A stretch of 64,000 bases of DNA from Streptomyces xiamenensis (GCF_000993785.3 NZ_CP009922.3:930001-994000); one strand, 5' to 3'; positions 23,682 through 32,796 are shown, counted from the stretch's first letter. Notes: generated by a model from the letters alone, not told the origin. Program-made: numbers and translations.

Positions 23682-24962
23682 TCATCCGAAGAAGCCGCGT
23701 ACGTACTCCAGCCCCTCGATCAGGGCATCCACCTCGGCGGGCGAGGTGTACAGATAGAACGACGCCCGCGTGGTCGCCGGAATTCCGTACCTCAGGCACA
23801 CCGGCCGTGCGCAGTGGTGACCCACCCGCACCGCGATGCCCCGCTCGTCCAGCACCTGACCCACATCGTGCGGGTGGATATCACCCAGGGTGAAGGAGAT
23901 GGCGGCGCCCCGGTCCTCGGCCGTCCGGGGGCCGATGATCCGCAGGTCCGGCACCTCGGCCAGCCGCGCCAGCGCGTACTCGGTCAGGGCGTGCTCGTGC
24001 GCCGCGATCCGGTCCATGCCGATGCCGCTGAGGTAGTCCACGGCCGCCCCGAGGCCGACCGCCTGGGCGATCGGCGGGGTGCCCGCCTCGAACTTGTGCG
24101 GCGCCGGGGCGTAGGTGGAGGAGTGCATCGAGACGGTCTCGATCATCTCGCCACCGCCCAGGAACGGCGGCAGGTCCTCCAGCAGCTCCTGCCGGCCCCA
24201 CAGCACCCCGATCCCGGTCGGGCCGCACATCTTGTGACCGGTGAAGGCCACGAAGTCGGCGCCCAGGTCCTGCACGTCCAGCGTGGCGTGCGGAACGGCC
24301 TGCGAGGCGTCGATCAGCACCAGCGCGCCGACCTCGTGCGCCCGCCGGACGATCTCCCGCACCGGGTTGTGCGTGCCGAGGATGTTGGACACCAGCACGA
24401 ACGAGACGATCTTGGTCCGCTCGGTGATGATCTGATCGATGTTCGACAGATCGAGCCGGCCCTCGTCGGTGAGCCCGAACCACTTCAGCTGCGCTCCGGT
24501 GCGCTGCGCCAGCAGCTGCCACGGCACGATGTTGGAGTGGTGCTCCATCTCCGTGATGACGATCTCGGTGCCCGAGTCCACCCGGTAGGGCTCGTCGGCC
24601 CAGCCGAGCATGTTGGCCACCAGGTTCAGCGACTCCGAGGCGTTCTTGGTGAAGATCACCTCGTCCCGGCTGGGCGCGTTGATGAACGCGGCGACCTTGT
24701 CCCGGGCGCCCTCGTACAGCTCGGTGGCCTCCTCCGCCAGCACGTGCACACCCCGGTGCACGTTGGCGTGGTGCCGCTCGTAGTACGTGTTCATCGCGTC
24801 CAGCACCTGGCGCGGCTTCTGCGAGGAAGCCGCGTTGTCCAGGTAGACCAGCCTCGTGCCGTCGTGGACCACGCGGTCCAGGATCGGGAAGTCCTTGCGG
24901 ATCGCCTCGGTGTCCAGGAGGCCGGCCGGGAGACCGGGGCGGCCCGCCCGTGGCTCGGTCAT
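23682..24962 (-). CDS. sufS: SufS cysteine desulfurase
   Basis: A 426-aa PLP enzyme of class V aminotransferase fold, type II desulfurase. It releases sulfur from cysteine for Fe-S assembly. The PLP Lys is at 244 (FTGHKMCGPTG), the cofactor His in EMEHHSN at about 141-142, and the persulfide Cys at 384 (VGHHCARP). It overlaps sufC by 4 bp, and SufU, its sulfur acceptor, follows. Confidence 0.95.
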   Translation of the reverse strand: MTEPRAGRPGLPAGLLDTEAIRKDFPILDRVVHDGTRLVYLDNAASSQKPRQVLDAMNTYYERHHANVHRGVHVLAEEATELYEGARDKVAAFINAPSRDEVIFTKNASESLNLVANMLGWADEPYRVDSGTEIVITEMEHHSNIVPWQLLAQRTGAQLKWFGLTDEGRLDLSNIDQIITERTKIVSFVLVSNILGTHNPVREIVRRAHEVGALVLIDASQAVPHATLDVQDLGADFVAFTGHKMCGPTGIGVLWGRQELLEDLPPFLGGGEMIETVSMHSSTYAPAPHKFEAGTPPIAQAVGLGAAVDYLSGIGMDRIAAHEHALTEYALARLAEVPDLRIIGPRTAEDRGAAISFTLGDIHPHDVGQVLDERGIAVRVGHHCARPVCLRYGIPATTRASFYLYTSPAEVDALIEGLEYVRGFFG

Positions 24963-25723
24963 GAGGCGCCACCACCCTTCGTGTACGCCTCGTAGCCCTC
25001 GGCCTCGAGCTTGTCGGCCAGCTCGGCGCCGCCCGACTCGACGATCCGGCCACCGGCGAAGACGTGCACGTGGTCGGGCTTGATGTAGCGCAGGATGCGC
25101 GTGTAGTGGGTGATCAGCAGAGTGCCGGACTCGCCCGCCTCGCGCACCCGGTTGACGCCCTCGGACACGATGCGCAGCGCGTCGATGTCCAGCCCGGAGT
25201 CGGTCTCGTCCAGGATGGCGATCTTCGGCTTGAGCAGCTCAAGCTGGAGGATCTCGTGGCGCTTCTTCTCACCGCCGGAGAAGCCCTCGTTGACGTTGCG
25301 CTCGGCGAAGGCCGGGTCCATCTCCAGGCGGGCCATCGCCTCCTTGACCTCCTTCACCCAGGTACGCAGCTTGGGTGCCTCGCCGCGCACGGCGGTGGCG
25401 GAGGTGCGCAGGAAGTTGGAGACGGAGACGCCGGGGACCTCGACCGGGTACTGCATCGCCAGGAAGACGCCGGCACGGGCGCGCTCGTCGACGGTCATCT
25501 CCAGTACGTCCTCACCGTCGAGGGTGACGGTGCCGCCGGTGACGGTGTACTTGGGGTGGCCGGCCAGCGAGTAGGCCAGGGTGGACTTGCCGGAGCCGTT
25601 GGGGCCCATGATGGCGTGGGTCTCGCCCTGCTTCACGGTCAGGTCGACGCCGCGCAGGATCTCGGTGGGTCCGCCTTCGGCTTCGACGGAGACGTGCAGG
25701 TCGCGGATCTCAAGGGTTGCCAT
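24959..25723 (-). CDS. sufC: SufC, Fe-S assembly ATPase
   Basis: A 254-aa ABC-type ATPase that drives the SufBCD scaffold. Walker A is GPNGSGKST at 40-48, the signature FSGGEKKR is near 150, and Walker B ends in ILDETDSGLD. The Thr of ETDSG in place of the usual Pro is typical of SufC. It lies 7 nt after the Rieske gene. Confidence 0.95.
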   Translation of the reverse strand: MATLEIRDLHVSVEAEGGPTEILRGVDLTVKQGETHAIMGPNGSGKSTLAYSLAGHPKYTVTGGTVTLDGEDVLEMTVDERARAGVFLAMQYPVEVPGVSVSNFLRTSATAVRGEAPKLRTWVKEVKEAMARLEMDPAFAERNVNEGFSGGEKKRHEILQLELLKPKIAILDETDSGLDIDALRIVSEGVNRVREAGESGTLLITHYTRILRYIKPDHVHVFAGGRIVESGGAELADKLEAEGYEAYTKGGGAS

Positions 25724-25730
25724 GGGTGCT

Positions 25731-26075
25731 TCAGGACTCCTGGGTGACGGAGACGAGCACAGCGGCGCCGGGGCCGTCTCCTTCGATCTTGACGGAATAG
25801 ACGGGGATGGGGCGGGTCGCCGGCAGGCCCGAGGGCTTGCCGGTGCGCAGGTCGAAGCTGGAGCCGTGCAGCCAGCACTCGATCCGGCAGTCCTCCACCT
25901 CACCCTCGGAGAGCGAGACATTGGCGTGCGAGCAGATGTCGTGGACCGCGAAGACCTCGCCCTCGGTAAGGACCACGGCCACCGGCACCCCGCCGACCTC
26001 CACGCGCTTGGGGGTGTCCTCCGCGAGGTCCCCCAGCACGCAGGCCCGCACATAGGACGCCTGTGGTGTGCTCAT
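25731..26075 (-). CDS. Rieske-type ferredoxin within the suf operon
   Basis: A 114-aa single-domain Rieske [2Fe-2S] protein. The ligands are Cys48-x-His50 (DICSHAN) and Cys67-x2-His70 (ECWLHGSSFD). Such small Rieske proteins usually serve aromatic dioxygenases, but here the gene lies between sufD and sufC with a 4-bp overlap to sufD, an arrangement I recall for actinobacteria. A role as electron donor or cluster carrier in Suf assembly is inferred and unproven. Confidence 0.9.
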   Translation of the reverse strand: MSTPQASYVRACVLGDLAEDTPKRVEVGGVPVAVVLTEGEVFAVHDICSHANVSLSEGEVEDCRIECWLHGSSFDLRTGKPSGLPATRPIPVYSVKIEGDGPGAAVLVSVTQES

Positions 26076-27235
26076 GCGTGCGACGCCTCCAGTTCGGCGG
26101 AGAGCTTGGCGATCAGCCGCTCCTCGACGTCCGGGACGCCGATCTGCTGGATCAGCTCGGCGAAGAAGCCGCGGACGACCAGGCGGCGGGCCTCGTCCTC
26201 CGGGATGCCGCGCGCCATCAGGTAGAACAGCTGCTCGTCCTCGAAGCGTCCGGTGGCGCTGGCGTGGCCGGCGCCGGCGATCTCGCCGGTCTCGATCTCC
26301 AGGTTGGGGACCGAGTCGACCCGGGCGCCGTCGGTGAGGACCAGGTTCCGGTTCAGCTCGTAGGTGTCGGTGCCGGTGGCGGCGGCCTGGATCACCACGT
26401 CGCCGATCCACACCGCGTGCGCGTCCGTGCCCTGGAGCGCGCCCTTGTACGCCACGTTGCTGCGGCAGTTGGGGGCGGAGTGGTCCACCAGCAGGCGGTG
26501 CTCCTGGTGCTGGCCGGCGTCGGTGAAGTACAGGCCGTACAGCTCGGCCTCGCCGCCGGGGCCCGCGTAGGTCACCCGGGGGTGGATGCGGACCACGTCG
26601 CCGCCGAAGGTGACGATCACGGACTTGAAGGTGGCGTCGCGGCCGATCAGCGCGTTGTGCTGCGAGCAGTGCACGGCGGTGTCGGCCCAGTCCTGGACGG
26701 AGACCACGGTGACCTTGGCGCCGTCGCCGACGACGAAGTCGACGTTGGCGGCGCGCACGGTGTCGCCGGTGTGGTCCAGGACGAACACGACCTCGGCGAA
26801 GGCGCCGACCTCGAAGACGGTGTGCCCGAAGGTCACCCCGCCCTCGCCGTGCACGGACACCCGCACCGGCTCACCGAGGACGGCCTCGGCGGGCACGGTG
26901 ATCACGGTGGCCTTCTCCACCGTGCTGAACGCCTGCGCGGCGACCCGGTCCACCGGGGTTCCCGCCTTGCCGACCCGGGCGTCGTCGCGGCTCACGGTCT
27001 CCACCGTGACGCCGGAACCCTCGGGGGCGATCACCTCGGCCTTGACACTGCCACCACCGGTGGCGGTGCCGTCGTGCAGGCCGCGCAGCCGTGCCAGGGG
27101 AGTGAAGCGCCACTCCTCCTCGCGGCCGGTGGGCACCGGGAAGTCGGCCACATTGAAGGACGGCGGGGCGCTCATCCGGGTGGCGACGGTGGACTCCGCC
27201 GCCAGCGCGACCGGATTGCTTGGGGCCTCAGCCAT
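26072..27235 (-). CDS. sufD: SufD scaffold subunit
   Basis: A 387-aa protein of the SufB/SufD beta-helix family, partner of SufB in the SufBC2D scaffold. The C-terminal signature is FEDEQLFYLMARGIPEDEARRLVVRGFF, shared with SufB. GKAGTPVDRVAAQAF and SVQDWADTAVHC lie further in. The ATG at 27235 matches the usual N-terminus (MAEAPSN); a GTG at 27253 is in frame. Confidence 0.93.
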   Translation of the reverse strand: MAEAPSNPVALAAESTVATRMSAPPSFNVADFPVPTGREEEWRFTPLARLRGLHDGTATGGGSVKAEVIAPEGSGVTVETVSRDDARVGKAGTPVDRVAAQAFSTVEKATVITVPAEAVLGEPVRVSVHGEGGVTFGHTVFEVGAFAEVVFVLDHTGDTVRAANVDFVVGDGAKVTVVSVQDWADTAVHCSQHNALIGRDATFKSVIVTFGGDVVRIHPRVTYAGPGGEAELYGLYFTDAGQHQEHRLLVDHSAPNCRSNVAYKGALQGTDAHAVWIGDVVIQAAATGTDTYELNRNLVLTDGARVDSVPNLEIETGEIAGAGHASATGRFEDEQLFYLMARGIPEDEARRLVVRGFFAELIQQIGVPDVEERLIAKLSAELEASHA

Positions 27236-27296
27236 GGGTCTCGTCGTGCTCACTCTCTTGATAGGGGAAACGGCTCACACAGGGGGGCGGGCGGGG

Positions 27297-28718
27297 TCAG
27301 CCGACCGAGCCCTCCATCTGCAGCTCGATCAGCCGGTTGAGCTCCAGGGCGTACTCCATGGGCAGTTCCTTGGCGATCGGCTCGACGAAGCCGCGCACGA
27401 TCATGGCCATCGCCTCGTCCTCGGACAGGCCGCGGCTCATCAGGTAGAACAGCTGGTCGTCGCTGACCTTGGAGACGGTGGCCTCGTGCCCCATGGTCAC
27501 GTCGTCCTCACGGACGTCGACGTAGGGGTAGGTGTCGGAGCGGGAGACGGTGTCCACCAGCAGCGCGTCGCACAGCACGTTGGACTTGGAGCCCTCCGCG
27601 CCCTCACCGATCTCGATCAGACCGCGGTAGGAGGTGCGACCGCCGCCGCGCGCCACCGACTTGGAGACGATGTTGGAGGAGGTGCGGGGCGCCATGTGCA
27701 CCATCTTGGCGCCGGCGTCCTGGTGCTGCCCCTCGCCCGCGAAGGCCACGGACAGGGTCTCGCCCTTGGCGTGCTCGCCCATCAGGTAGATGGCCGGGTA
27801 CTTCATGGTGACCTTGGAGCCGATGTTGCCGTCGACCCACTCCATGGTGGCGCCCTCGTAGGCCACCGCCCGCTTGGTCACCAGGTTGTAGACGTTGTTC
27901 GACCAGTTCTGGATGGTCGTGTAGCGGCAGCGGCCGCCCTTCTTGACGATGATCTCCACGACCGCCGAGTGCAGCGAGTCCGAGTTGTAGATCGGCGCGG
28001 TGCAGCCCTCGACGTAGTGCACGTAGGCGTTCTCGTCGACGATGATCAGGGTCCGCTCGAACTGGCCCATGTTCTCGGTGTTGATGCGGAAGTACGCCTG
28101 GAGCGGGATGTCCACGTGCACGCCCGGCGGCACGTAGATGAACGAACCGCCCGACCACACCGCCGTGTTCAGCGCGGAGAACTTGTTGTCGCCGGCCGGG
28201 ATCACGGTGCCGAAGTGCTCCTGGAACAGCTCCGGGTGCTCCTTGAGCGCGGTGTCGGTGTCCAGGAAGATGACGCCCTGCTGCTCCAGGTCCTCACGGA
28301 TCTGGTGGTAGACGACCTCCGACTCGTACTGGGCGGCGACACCGGCGACCAGCCGCTGCTTCTCGGCCTCCGGGATGCCCAGCTTGTCGTAGGTGTTCTT
28401 GATGTCCTCGGGCAGGTCCTCCCAGCTGGTGGCCTGCTTCTCGGTGGAGCGCACGAAGTACTTGATGTTGTCGAAGTCGATGCCCGACAGATCCGAGCCC
28501 CAGGTGGGCATCGGCTTCTTGCCGAACAGCTTCAGGCCCTTCAGGCGCTGGTTGAGCATCCACTCCGGCTCGGACTTCTTGCCCGAGATGTCCTTGACGA
28601 CATCCTCGCTCAGTCCGCGCTTGGCGGCGGAGCCGGCCGCGTCGGAGTCGGCCCAGCCGTATTCGTAGGTACCCAGCCCTTCGAGTTCGGGGTGGGCGGT
28701 CTCCGTGGGGAGCGTCAT
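27297..28718 (-). CDS. sufB: SufB scaffold subunit
   Basis: A 473-aa protein, the core scaffold on which the Fe-S cluster is built. SufB-specific stretches are [19 protein letters not shown], the conserved Cys of [12 protein letters not shown] and [13 protein letters not shown], and the C-terminal [17 protein letters not shown]. Its ATG overlaps the sufR stop by 4 bp, so expression is coupled to the regulator. SufD follows after 61 nt. Confidence 0.96.
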   Translation of the reverse strand: MTLPTETAHPELEGLGTYEYGWADSDAAGSAAKRGLSEDVVKDISGKKSEPEWMLNQRLKGLKLFGKKPMPTWGSDLSGIDFDNIKYFVRSTEKQATSWEDLPEDIKNTYDKLGIPEAEKQRLVAGVAAQYESEVVYHQIREDLEQQGVIFLDTDTALKEHPELFQEHFGTVIPAGDNKFSALNTAVWSGGSFIYVPPGVHVDIPLQAYFRINTENMGQFERTLIIVDENAYVHYVEGCTAPIYNSDSLHSAVVEIIVKKGGRCRYTTIQNWSNNVYNLVTKRAVAYEGATMEWVDGNIGSKVTMKYPAIYLMGEHAKGETLSVAFAGEGQHQDAGAKMVHMAPRTSSNIVSKSVARGGGRTSYRGLIEIGEGAEGSKSNVLCDALLVDTVSRSDTYPYVDVREDDVTMGHEATVSKVSDDQLFYLMSRGLSEDEAMAMIVRGFVEPIAKELPMEYALELNRLIELQMEGSVG

Positions 28719-29524
28719 GCGGGGTTCCTCCCGGCTGTGCGTGGTGTCGCGGTGGTGGGTGTCTCCGGCGCCGGTGACGGCCGGTGGCCGGCCGGTGGCG
28801 CGGAGGGGACGAAGGTGGTGCAGACGCCGTCGCCGTGCGCGATGGTGGCGAGCCGCTGCACATGGGTGCCCAGCAGGTGGGAGAAGACCTCGGCCTCCGC
28901 CTCGCACAGCTGGGGAAAACGCTCGGCGGCGTGCGCCACCGGGCAGTGGTGCTGGCACAGCTGCTCCCCCGGCGCGCCGGGTGCGGTGCGCGCCATCGCA
29001 GCGTACCCGTCCTGCGTGAGGGCCTCGGCCAGCGCCCGGGTGCGCTCGGCGGGGCTCGCGCCGGCCAGCAGCTGCTGGTAGCGCTCGCCCTGCGCGGCGG
29101 CCCGCTCGCGGGCGAAGGCGAGGACGGCGGCGGCGCCGCTCTCCCCGCCGCCGGCGGCGCGGGCGATGAAGCCGAGTGCCTCGACGGCCAGCGCGTCATA
29201 GGCGTGGTCGAACGCGTCGCGGCCACCGTCGGTGAGCGCGAAGACCTTGGCGGGCCGGCCCCGGCCCCGGGAGCCGTAGACCCGCTTCTCGCGGGCTTCG
29301 ACCGTGCCGTCGGCGACCAGTGCGTCCAGGTGCCGGCGCACGGCGGCCTGGGTGAGGGCGAGCCGGTCGGCCAGCTCGGCGGCGGTGGAGGGGCCGTGAT
29401 CCAGGATGGAACGGGCCACCCGCTGCCGGGTGCCGTGCTGCTCCCCGTCCGGTGCGGACAACGGGGCGGCGCCGGTGGCATCCGCTGCCACCGGCGTCGT
29501 ACGCTGCGCCTCGCCGTTTTTCAC
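28715..29524 (-). CDS. sufR: SufR-type Fe-S-sensing transcriptional regulator
   Basis: A 269-aa DeoR/ArsR-like winged-helix protein. The HTH is at about 36-70 ([33 protein letters not shown]). The C-terminal sensor half carries Cys190, Cys194 and Cys207 ([10 protein letters not shown]...FPQLCEAE), the conserved ligands for a labile Fe-S cluster in SufR proteins. It heads the suf operon. The GTG at 29524 is chosen, as the protein then starts just before a non-conserved tail; there is no ribosome site, and a -10-like CAACAAT sits just upstream, so the mRNA may be leaderless. The start codon abuts a CAAC-N6-GTTG palindrome. Confidence 0.88.
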   Translation of the reverse strand: MKNGEAQRTTPVAADATGAAPLSAPDGEQHGTRQRVARSILDHGPSTAAELADRLALTQAAVRRHLDALVADGTVEAREKRVYGSRGRGRPAKVFALTDGGRDAFDHAYDALAVEALGFIARAAGGGESGAAAVLAFARERAAAQGERYQQLLAGASPAERTRALAEALTQDGYAAMARTAPGAPGEQLCQHHCPVAHAAERFPQLCEAEAEVFSHLLGTHVQRLATIAHGDGVCTTFVPSAPPAGHRPSPAPETPTTATPRTAGRNPA

Positions 29525-29537
29525 AACGCCATTGTTG
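29524..29537. promoter_or_regulatory. SufR-type operator CAAC-N6-GTTG
   Basis: The palindrome CAAC-GCCATT-GTTG matches the CAAC-N6-GTTG consensus described for cyanobacterial SufR. It overlaps the sufR start region and its predicted -10 box, the expected place for autorepression. Confidence 0.65.
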
Positions 29538-29595
29538 CGTAATTCCCGCAAAGCGAGCAAGCCGCGTTCCGGTTCCCGGAAATGCGGTACGTCAC

Positions 29596-29612
29596 GTAAG
29601 GCATGCCTAACC
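29596..29612. promoter_or_regulatory. Iron-box-like palindrome 1 upstream of suf
   Basis: GTAAGGCATGCCTAAC is a 16-bp palindrome with one mismatched pair. Its complement, GGTTAGGCATGCCTTAC, matches 13 of 16 aligned positions of the DtxR/DmdR iron-box consensus (TTAGGTTAGGCTAACCTAA). Confidence 0.45.
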
Positions 29613-29637
29613 CCCGCCCGGTATGCGCGGACGGGGG
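29611..29637 (-). terminator. Terminator of the lacI-type gene
   Basis: A 10-bp stem (29611-29620 with 29628-29637) and a 7-nt loop. Its single imperfect pair becomes a G-U wobble only in the minus-strand transcript, which fits termination after the regulator gene. Confidence 0.6.
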
Positions 29638-29644
29638 TCAGAGA

Positions 29645-29663
29645 ATAGGTAAGCCTTGCCTTA
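29645..29663. promoter_or_regulatory. Iron-box-like palindrome 2 upstream of suf
   Basis: This 19-mer begins ATAGGTAAGCC and matches 13 of 19 positions of the iron-box consensus. GTAAG and CTTAC arms flank a 6-nt centre. It overlaps the lacI stop codon. Confidence 0.4.
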
Positions 29664-30653
29664 CTTGAGTGGTGGCGGAGGCGCGGTCGACTCCCGGACC
29701 ACCAGCGAGGTCTCCAGCGTGGTCTTGGCCGCGCCCCGCCCGCCCGGCATGTCGATCGCGTGCAGGAGCAAATCGACGGCCGAGCGGCCCGCCTCCTGGG
29801 TGGGCATCGCGATGGTGGTGAGCTTGGGCCGGGCCACCCGGCCCGCGACGGTGTCGTCCACCCCGACCACGCTGACCTCGCGCGGCACCTCGACGCCACT
29901 GCCGGACAGCCCCTCGATGGTGCCGATCGCCATCAGGTCGTTGTACGCGATGACCCCGGTGGCGCCCGCCTCCAGCACCGCGGCGGCGGCCAGCCGGCCG
30001 CCCCGCTCGGTGGGCGCGTTCGGCCCGGTGATCTCCAGCGACACCCCGGACCGCTCGGCCGCCGCGGCGGCCGACCTGCGCATCTGCTCGCTGGTCCACG
30101 AGCCGCGTGGCCCGCCCAGCAGCATCAGCCGGCGGTGGCCGAGCCCGGCCAGGTGCTCCACGGCCGTCGCCGCACCGCTGCCGATGTCCATGAGCACCGC
30201 GGGCAGACCCTTGACATTGCGGTTCACGACCACGAACGGCAGATCGGCGCTCAGCCCCGCGATCGCGGCGTTCGACAGTCTGGGACTGACCAGCACCACC
30301 CCGTCCACCTGCTTGGCGAGGATCGAGATCAGCTCCTCCTCGGCCCGCGGGTCCTCGTCCGTGTCGGCCACGAACACCTGATAGCCGCGCACCCTCGCGT
30401 AGGACTGGGCGGACTTGATCAGCGGCGGGAAGAACGGATTGGCGATGTCGGCGACGATCAGGCCCAGGTTGTGGGTCACGCCGGTGGTCAGCGCACGGGC
30501 CGCCTGGTTGGGGCGGTAGCCGAGTTCGGCCGCGGCCGCGAGAACTCGTTCCCGGGTGTCGACTTTGACCAGGTTCGGTGCCGAGAATGTCCGGGAGACC
30601 GTGGACACATGAACGCCGGCGGCTCGGGCCACATCACGGATGGTCACCGCCAT
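29661..30653 (-). CDS. LacI-family repressor of the sugar ABC island
   Basis: A 330-aa regulator. The HTH TIRDVARAAGVHVSTVSRTF is at 4-23, a hinge helix (PNQAARALTT) follows, and then a periplasmic-binding-like sensor domain (NLGLIVADIANPFFPPLIKSA). It is divergent from the ABC permease/binding-protein genes, and LacI-type palindromes lie in the shared upstream region, so it most likely represses both itself and the uptake operon in the absence of a sugar. The ligand is unknown. GGAGGGG lies about 12 nt before the ATG. Confidence 0.9.
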   Translation of the reverse strand: MAVTIRDVARAAGVHVSTVSRTFSAPNLVKVDTRERVLAAAAELGYRPNQAARALTTGVTHNLGLIVADIANPFFPPLIKSAQSYARVRGYQVFVADTDEDPRAEEELISILAKQVDGVVLVSPRLSNAAIAGLSADLPFVVVNRNVKGLPAVLMDIGSGAATAVEHLAGLGHRRLMLLGGPRGSWTSEQMRRSAAAAAERSGVSLEITGPNAPTERGGRLAAAAVLEAGATGVIAYNDLMAIGTIEGLSGSGVEVPREVSVVGVDDTVAGRVARPKLTTIAMPTQEAGRSAVDLLLHAIDMPGGRGAAKTTLETSLVVRESTAPPPPLK

Positions 30654-30707
30654 GAGCGCCCGCCCCCCTCCACAGTCGTCTCTCTGTCACGGCGGTCACC
30701 ATAGCCT

Positions 30708-30719
30708 GCAATCGGTTGC
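30708..30719. promoter_or_regulatory. LacI operator in the lacI promoter spacer
   Basis: GCAATCGGTTGC is CG-centred and palindromic except at one pair. On the minus strand it lies between TTTCAT and TATGGT hexamers spaced 17 nt, which would be the regulator's own promoter. Confidence 0.5.
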
Positions 30720-30740
30720 CATGAAAATCCGTCCAGACCC

Positions 30741-30785
30741 TTGACGTTTCTTGCTGGTTACACCAGCCTGCTGCAACCGGTTGTA
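30741..30785 (+). promoter_or_regulatory. Promoter region and LacI operator of the ABC operon
   Basis: TTGACG (30741-30746) is followed, at suitable spacing, by a weak -10. Just downstream is TGCAACCGGTTGTA (30772-30785), with the perfect core CAACCGGTTG. A repressor bound there would block transcription of the permease operon. Confidence 0.6.
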
Positions 30786-30871
30786 TTAACGGAGCACCAA
30801 CCCGGACCCCGCGTCGTCCCTCAACACGCTCGGTGTGCTGCCCCTCGTCTCCTCGAAAGGAGCGCTCCCGC

Positions 30872-31837
30872 ATGACCGACACCCAGGTGCGCCCCAGGCC
30901 ACCGGGCGCCACTGACCGCCCTCCCGTGGCGGACACCAAGGGCGCGCTGCGCAAACGGCGGCGCAAGGAGTACCTGACCGCCTACCTCTTCCTGCTGCCC
31001 TGGTTCGTCGGCCTCATCGCCATCACCGCCGGCCCCCTGCTGACCTCGCTGTATCTGTCCTTCACGGACTACAGCCTGATCGGCGACTCGCAGTGGGTGG
31101 GCTTCGACAACTACACGCGGATGTTCCAGGACGACCCGCGGTTCATCAAAGCCCTCACCAACACGGCCATCTACGTCTTCGTCTCCGTACCGCTGCAGCT
31201 GGCCTTCGCGCTCGCCCTGGCGATGGTGCTGGACCGGGGCGTGAGCGGACTGCCCATCTACCGCTCCGTCTACTACCTGCCCTCGCTGCTCGGCTCCAGC
31301 GTGGCCATCGCCATCCTGTGGCGGCAGATCTTCGGCGCCGACGGCCTGGTCAACGAGTTCCTGGGCATCTTCGGCATCGAGGGCATGGGCTGGGTCTCCC
31401 ACCCCGACACGGCGCTGGGCACCCTGATCATTCTCAACGTGTGGACCTTCGGCTCCCCGATGGTCATCTTCCTGGCCGGTCTGCGGCAGATCCCGACCAG
31501 CTACTACGAGGCGGCCAGCCTGGACGGGGCCAGCAAGGCCCGGCAGTTCTTCTCCATCACCCTGCCGCTGCTGTCGCCGATCATCTTCTTCAACCTCATC
31601 CTCCAGCTGATCAACGCCTTCCAGTCCTTCACGCAGGCGTTCGTCATCAGCGGCGGAAACGGAAGCCCGGCCGACTCGACGCTCCTCTACACGATGCACG
31701 TGTACCAGAAGGGCTTCAACAGCTTCGAGATGGGCTACGCGTCGGCGATGGCGTGGGTCCTGGTCCTGATCATCGCGGCGCTGACCGGGGTGAACTTCCT
31801 CATGTCAAAGTATTGGGTGTTCTACAGTGACAAATAA
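30872..31837 (+). CDS. Carbohydrate ABC transporter permease (MalF type)
   Basis: A 321-aa inner-membrane protein with six predicted helices. The cytoplasmic tail is basic (LRKRRRKEYL). The EAA loop that contacts the ATPase is YYEAASLDGASKARQFFSITLPLLSP. AAAGGAG lies 9 nt before the ATG at 30872. It is the first gene of the operon and overlaps the next permease by 11 bp. It belongs to the CUT1 sugar-importer family; the substrate is not inferable. Confidence 0.92.
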   Translation: MTDTQVRPRPPGATDRPPVADTKGALRKRRRKEYLTAYLFLLPWFVGLIAITAGPLLTSLYLSFTDYSLIGDSQWVGFDNYTRMFQDDPRFIKALTNTAIYVFVSVPLQLAFALALAMVLDRGVSGLPIYRSVYYLPSLLGSSVAIAILWRQIFGADGLVNEFLGIFGIEGMGWVSHPDTALGTLIILNVWTFGSPMVIFLAGLRQIPTSYYEAASLDGASKARQFFSITLPLLSPIIFFNLILQLINAFQSFTQAFVISGGNGSPADSTLLYTMHVYQKGFNSFEMGYASAMAWVLVLIIAALTGVNFLMSKYWVFYSDK

Positions 31838-32759
31838 CGTCAAACCGCGCCCCGACGCCCGCGCAGGCGCCGCCCGCGACGGCAACGGTCACCCCGAACT
31901 GAACGACACCCTGTTCGCCCGTGTCCTGAAGGCCCTGGCCGGCAAACGCATCCTGACGCACATCCTGCTCATCGCGTTCGGGTTCGTCATGCTGTACCCG
32001 GTCCTGTGGATGATCTCCAGCTCCCTCAAGCCGGAGGAGCTGATCTTCCGCGAGCCGGGGCTGTGGCCCTCCAGCTTCACCTTCGACAACTTCTCCAACG
32101 GCTGGGACGCGCTGCGCTACCCGTTCAGCCACTACTTCCTGAACTCGGCGATCATCACCGGCTTCTCCATCGTCGGCAACCTGGTGGCCTGCTCGCTGGC
32201 CGCCTACGCCTTCGCCCGGCTCGAGTTCCCGTTCAAGAAGATCTTCTTCGCCCTGATGCTCGGCTCCATCATGCTGCCGCTGCACGTGGTGATCGTTCCC
32301 CAGTACATCCTGTTCTCGGACCTGGGCTGGATCAACACCTTCTATCCGCTGATCGTCCCGAAGTTCCTGGCCACCGACGCCTTCTTCATCTTCCTGATGG
32401 TGCAGTTCATCCGCACGCTGCCCCGGGAGCTGGACGAGGCCGCCGTCATCGACGGCGCGGGCCACTGGCGGATCTTCACCAGGATCATCCTGCCGCTGTC
32501 CACGCCCGCCCTGGCCACCACGGCGATCTTCACGTTCATCTGGACCTGGAACGACTTCCTGAGCCAGCTGATCTTCCTCACCAACCCGGACAAGTTCACC
32601 GTTCCGGTGGCCTTGCGCACGTTCCTGGACTCCAGCGGAGAGTCCTCGTGGGGCCCGATGTTCGCCATCTCGGTGCTCTCCCTCGGCCCGATCTTCGGGT
32701 TCTTCCTCGCCGGCCAGAAGTACCTGGTGCGCGGTATCGCCACCACCGGCCTCAAGTAG
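31827..32759 (+). CDS. Carbohydrate ABC transporter permease (MalG type)
   Basis: A 310-aa second permease subunit with six helices and the EAA loop RELDEAAVIDGAGHWRIFTRIILPL. It starts with GTG inside the end of the first permease, so translation is coupled. It pairs with that permease to form the channel. No ATPase gene is present in the operon. Confidence 0.92.
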   Translation: MTNNVKPRPDARAGAARDGNGHPELNDTLFARVLKALAGKRILTHILLIAFGFVMLYPVLWMISSSLKPEELIFREPGLWPSSFTFDNFSNGWDALRYPFSHYFLNSAIITGFSIVGNLVACSLAAYAFARLEFPFKKIFFALMLGSIMLPLHVVIVPQYILFSDLGWINTFYPLIVPKFLATDAFFIFLMVQFIRTLPRELDEAAVIDGAGHWRIFTRIILPLSTPALATTAIFTFIWTWNDFLSQLIFLTNPDKFTVPVALRTFLDSSGESSWGPMFAISVLSLGPIFGFFLAGQKYLVRGIATTGLK

Positions 32760-32796
32760 TCCCCCCTTCTCGCGTCTGTATCGACAAGGAGTTTCA

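Noticed and set aside
29596..29612. The GTAAGGCATGCCTAAC palindrome read as part of the lacI terminator.
   Set aside because: The terminator stem is complete within 29611-29637; the palindrome lies beyond it and has its own symmetry, so it is treated as a protein-binding site.
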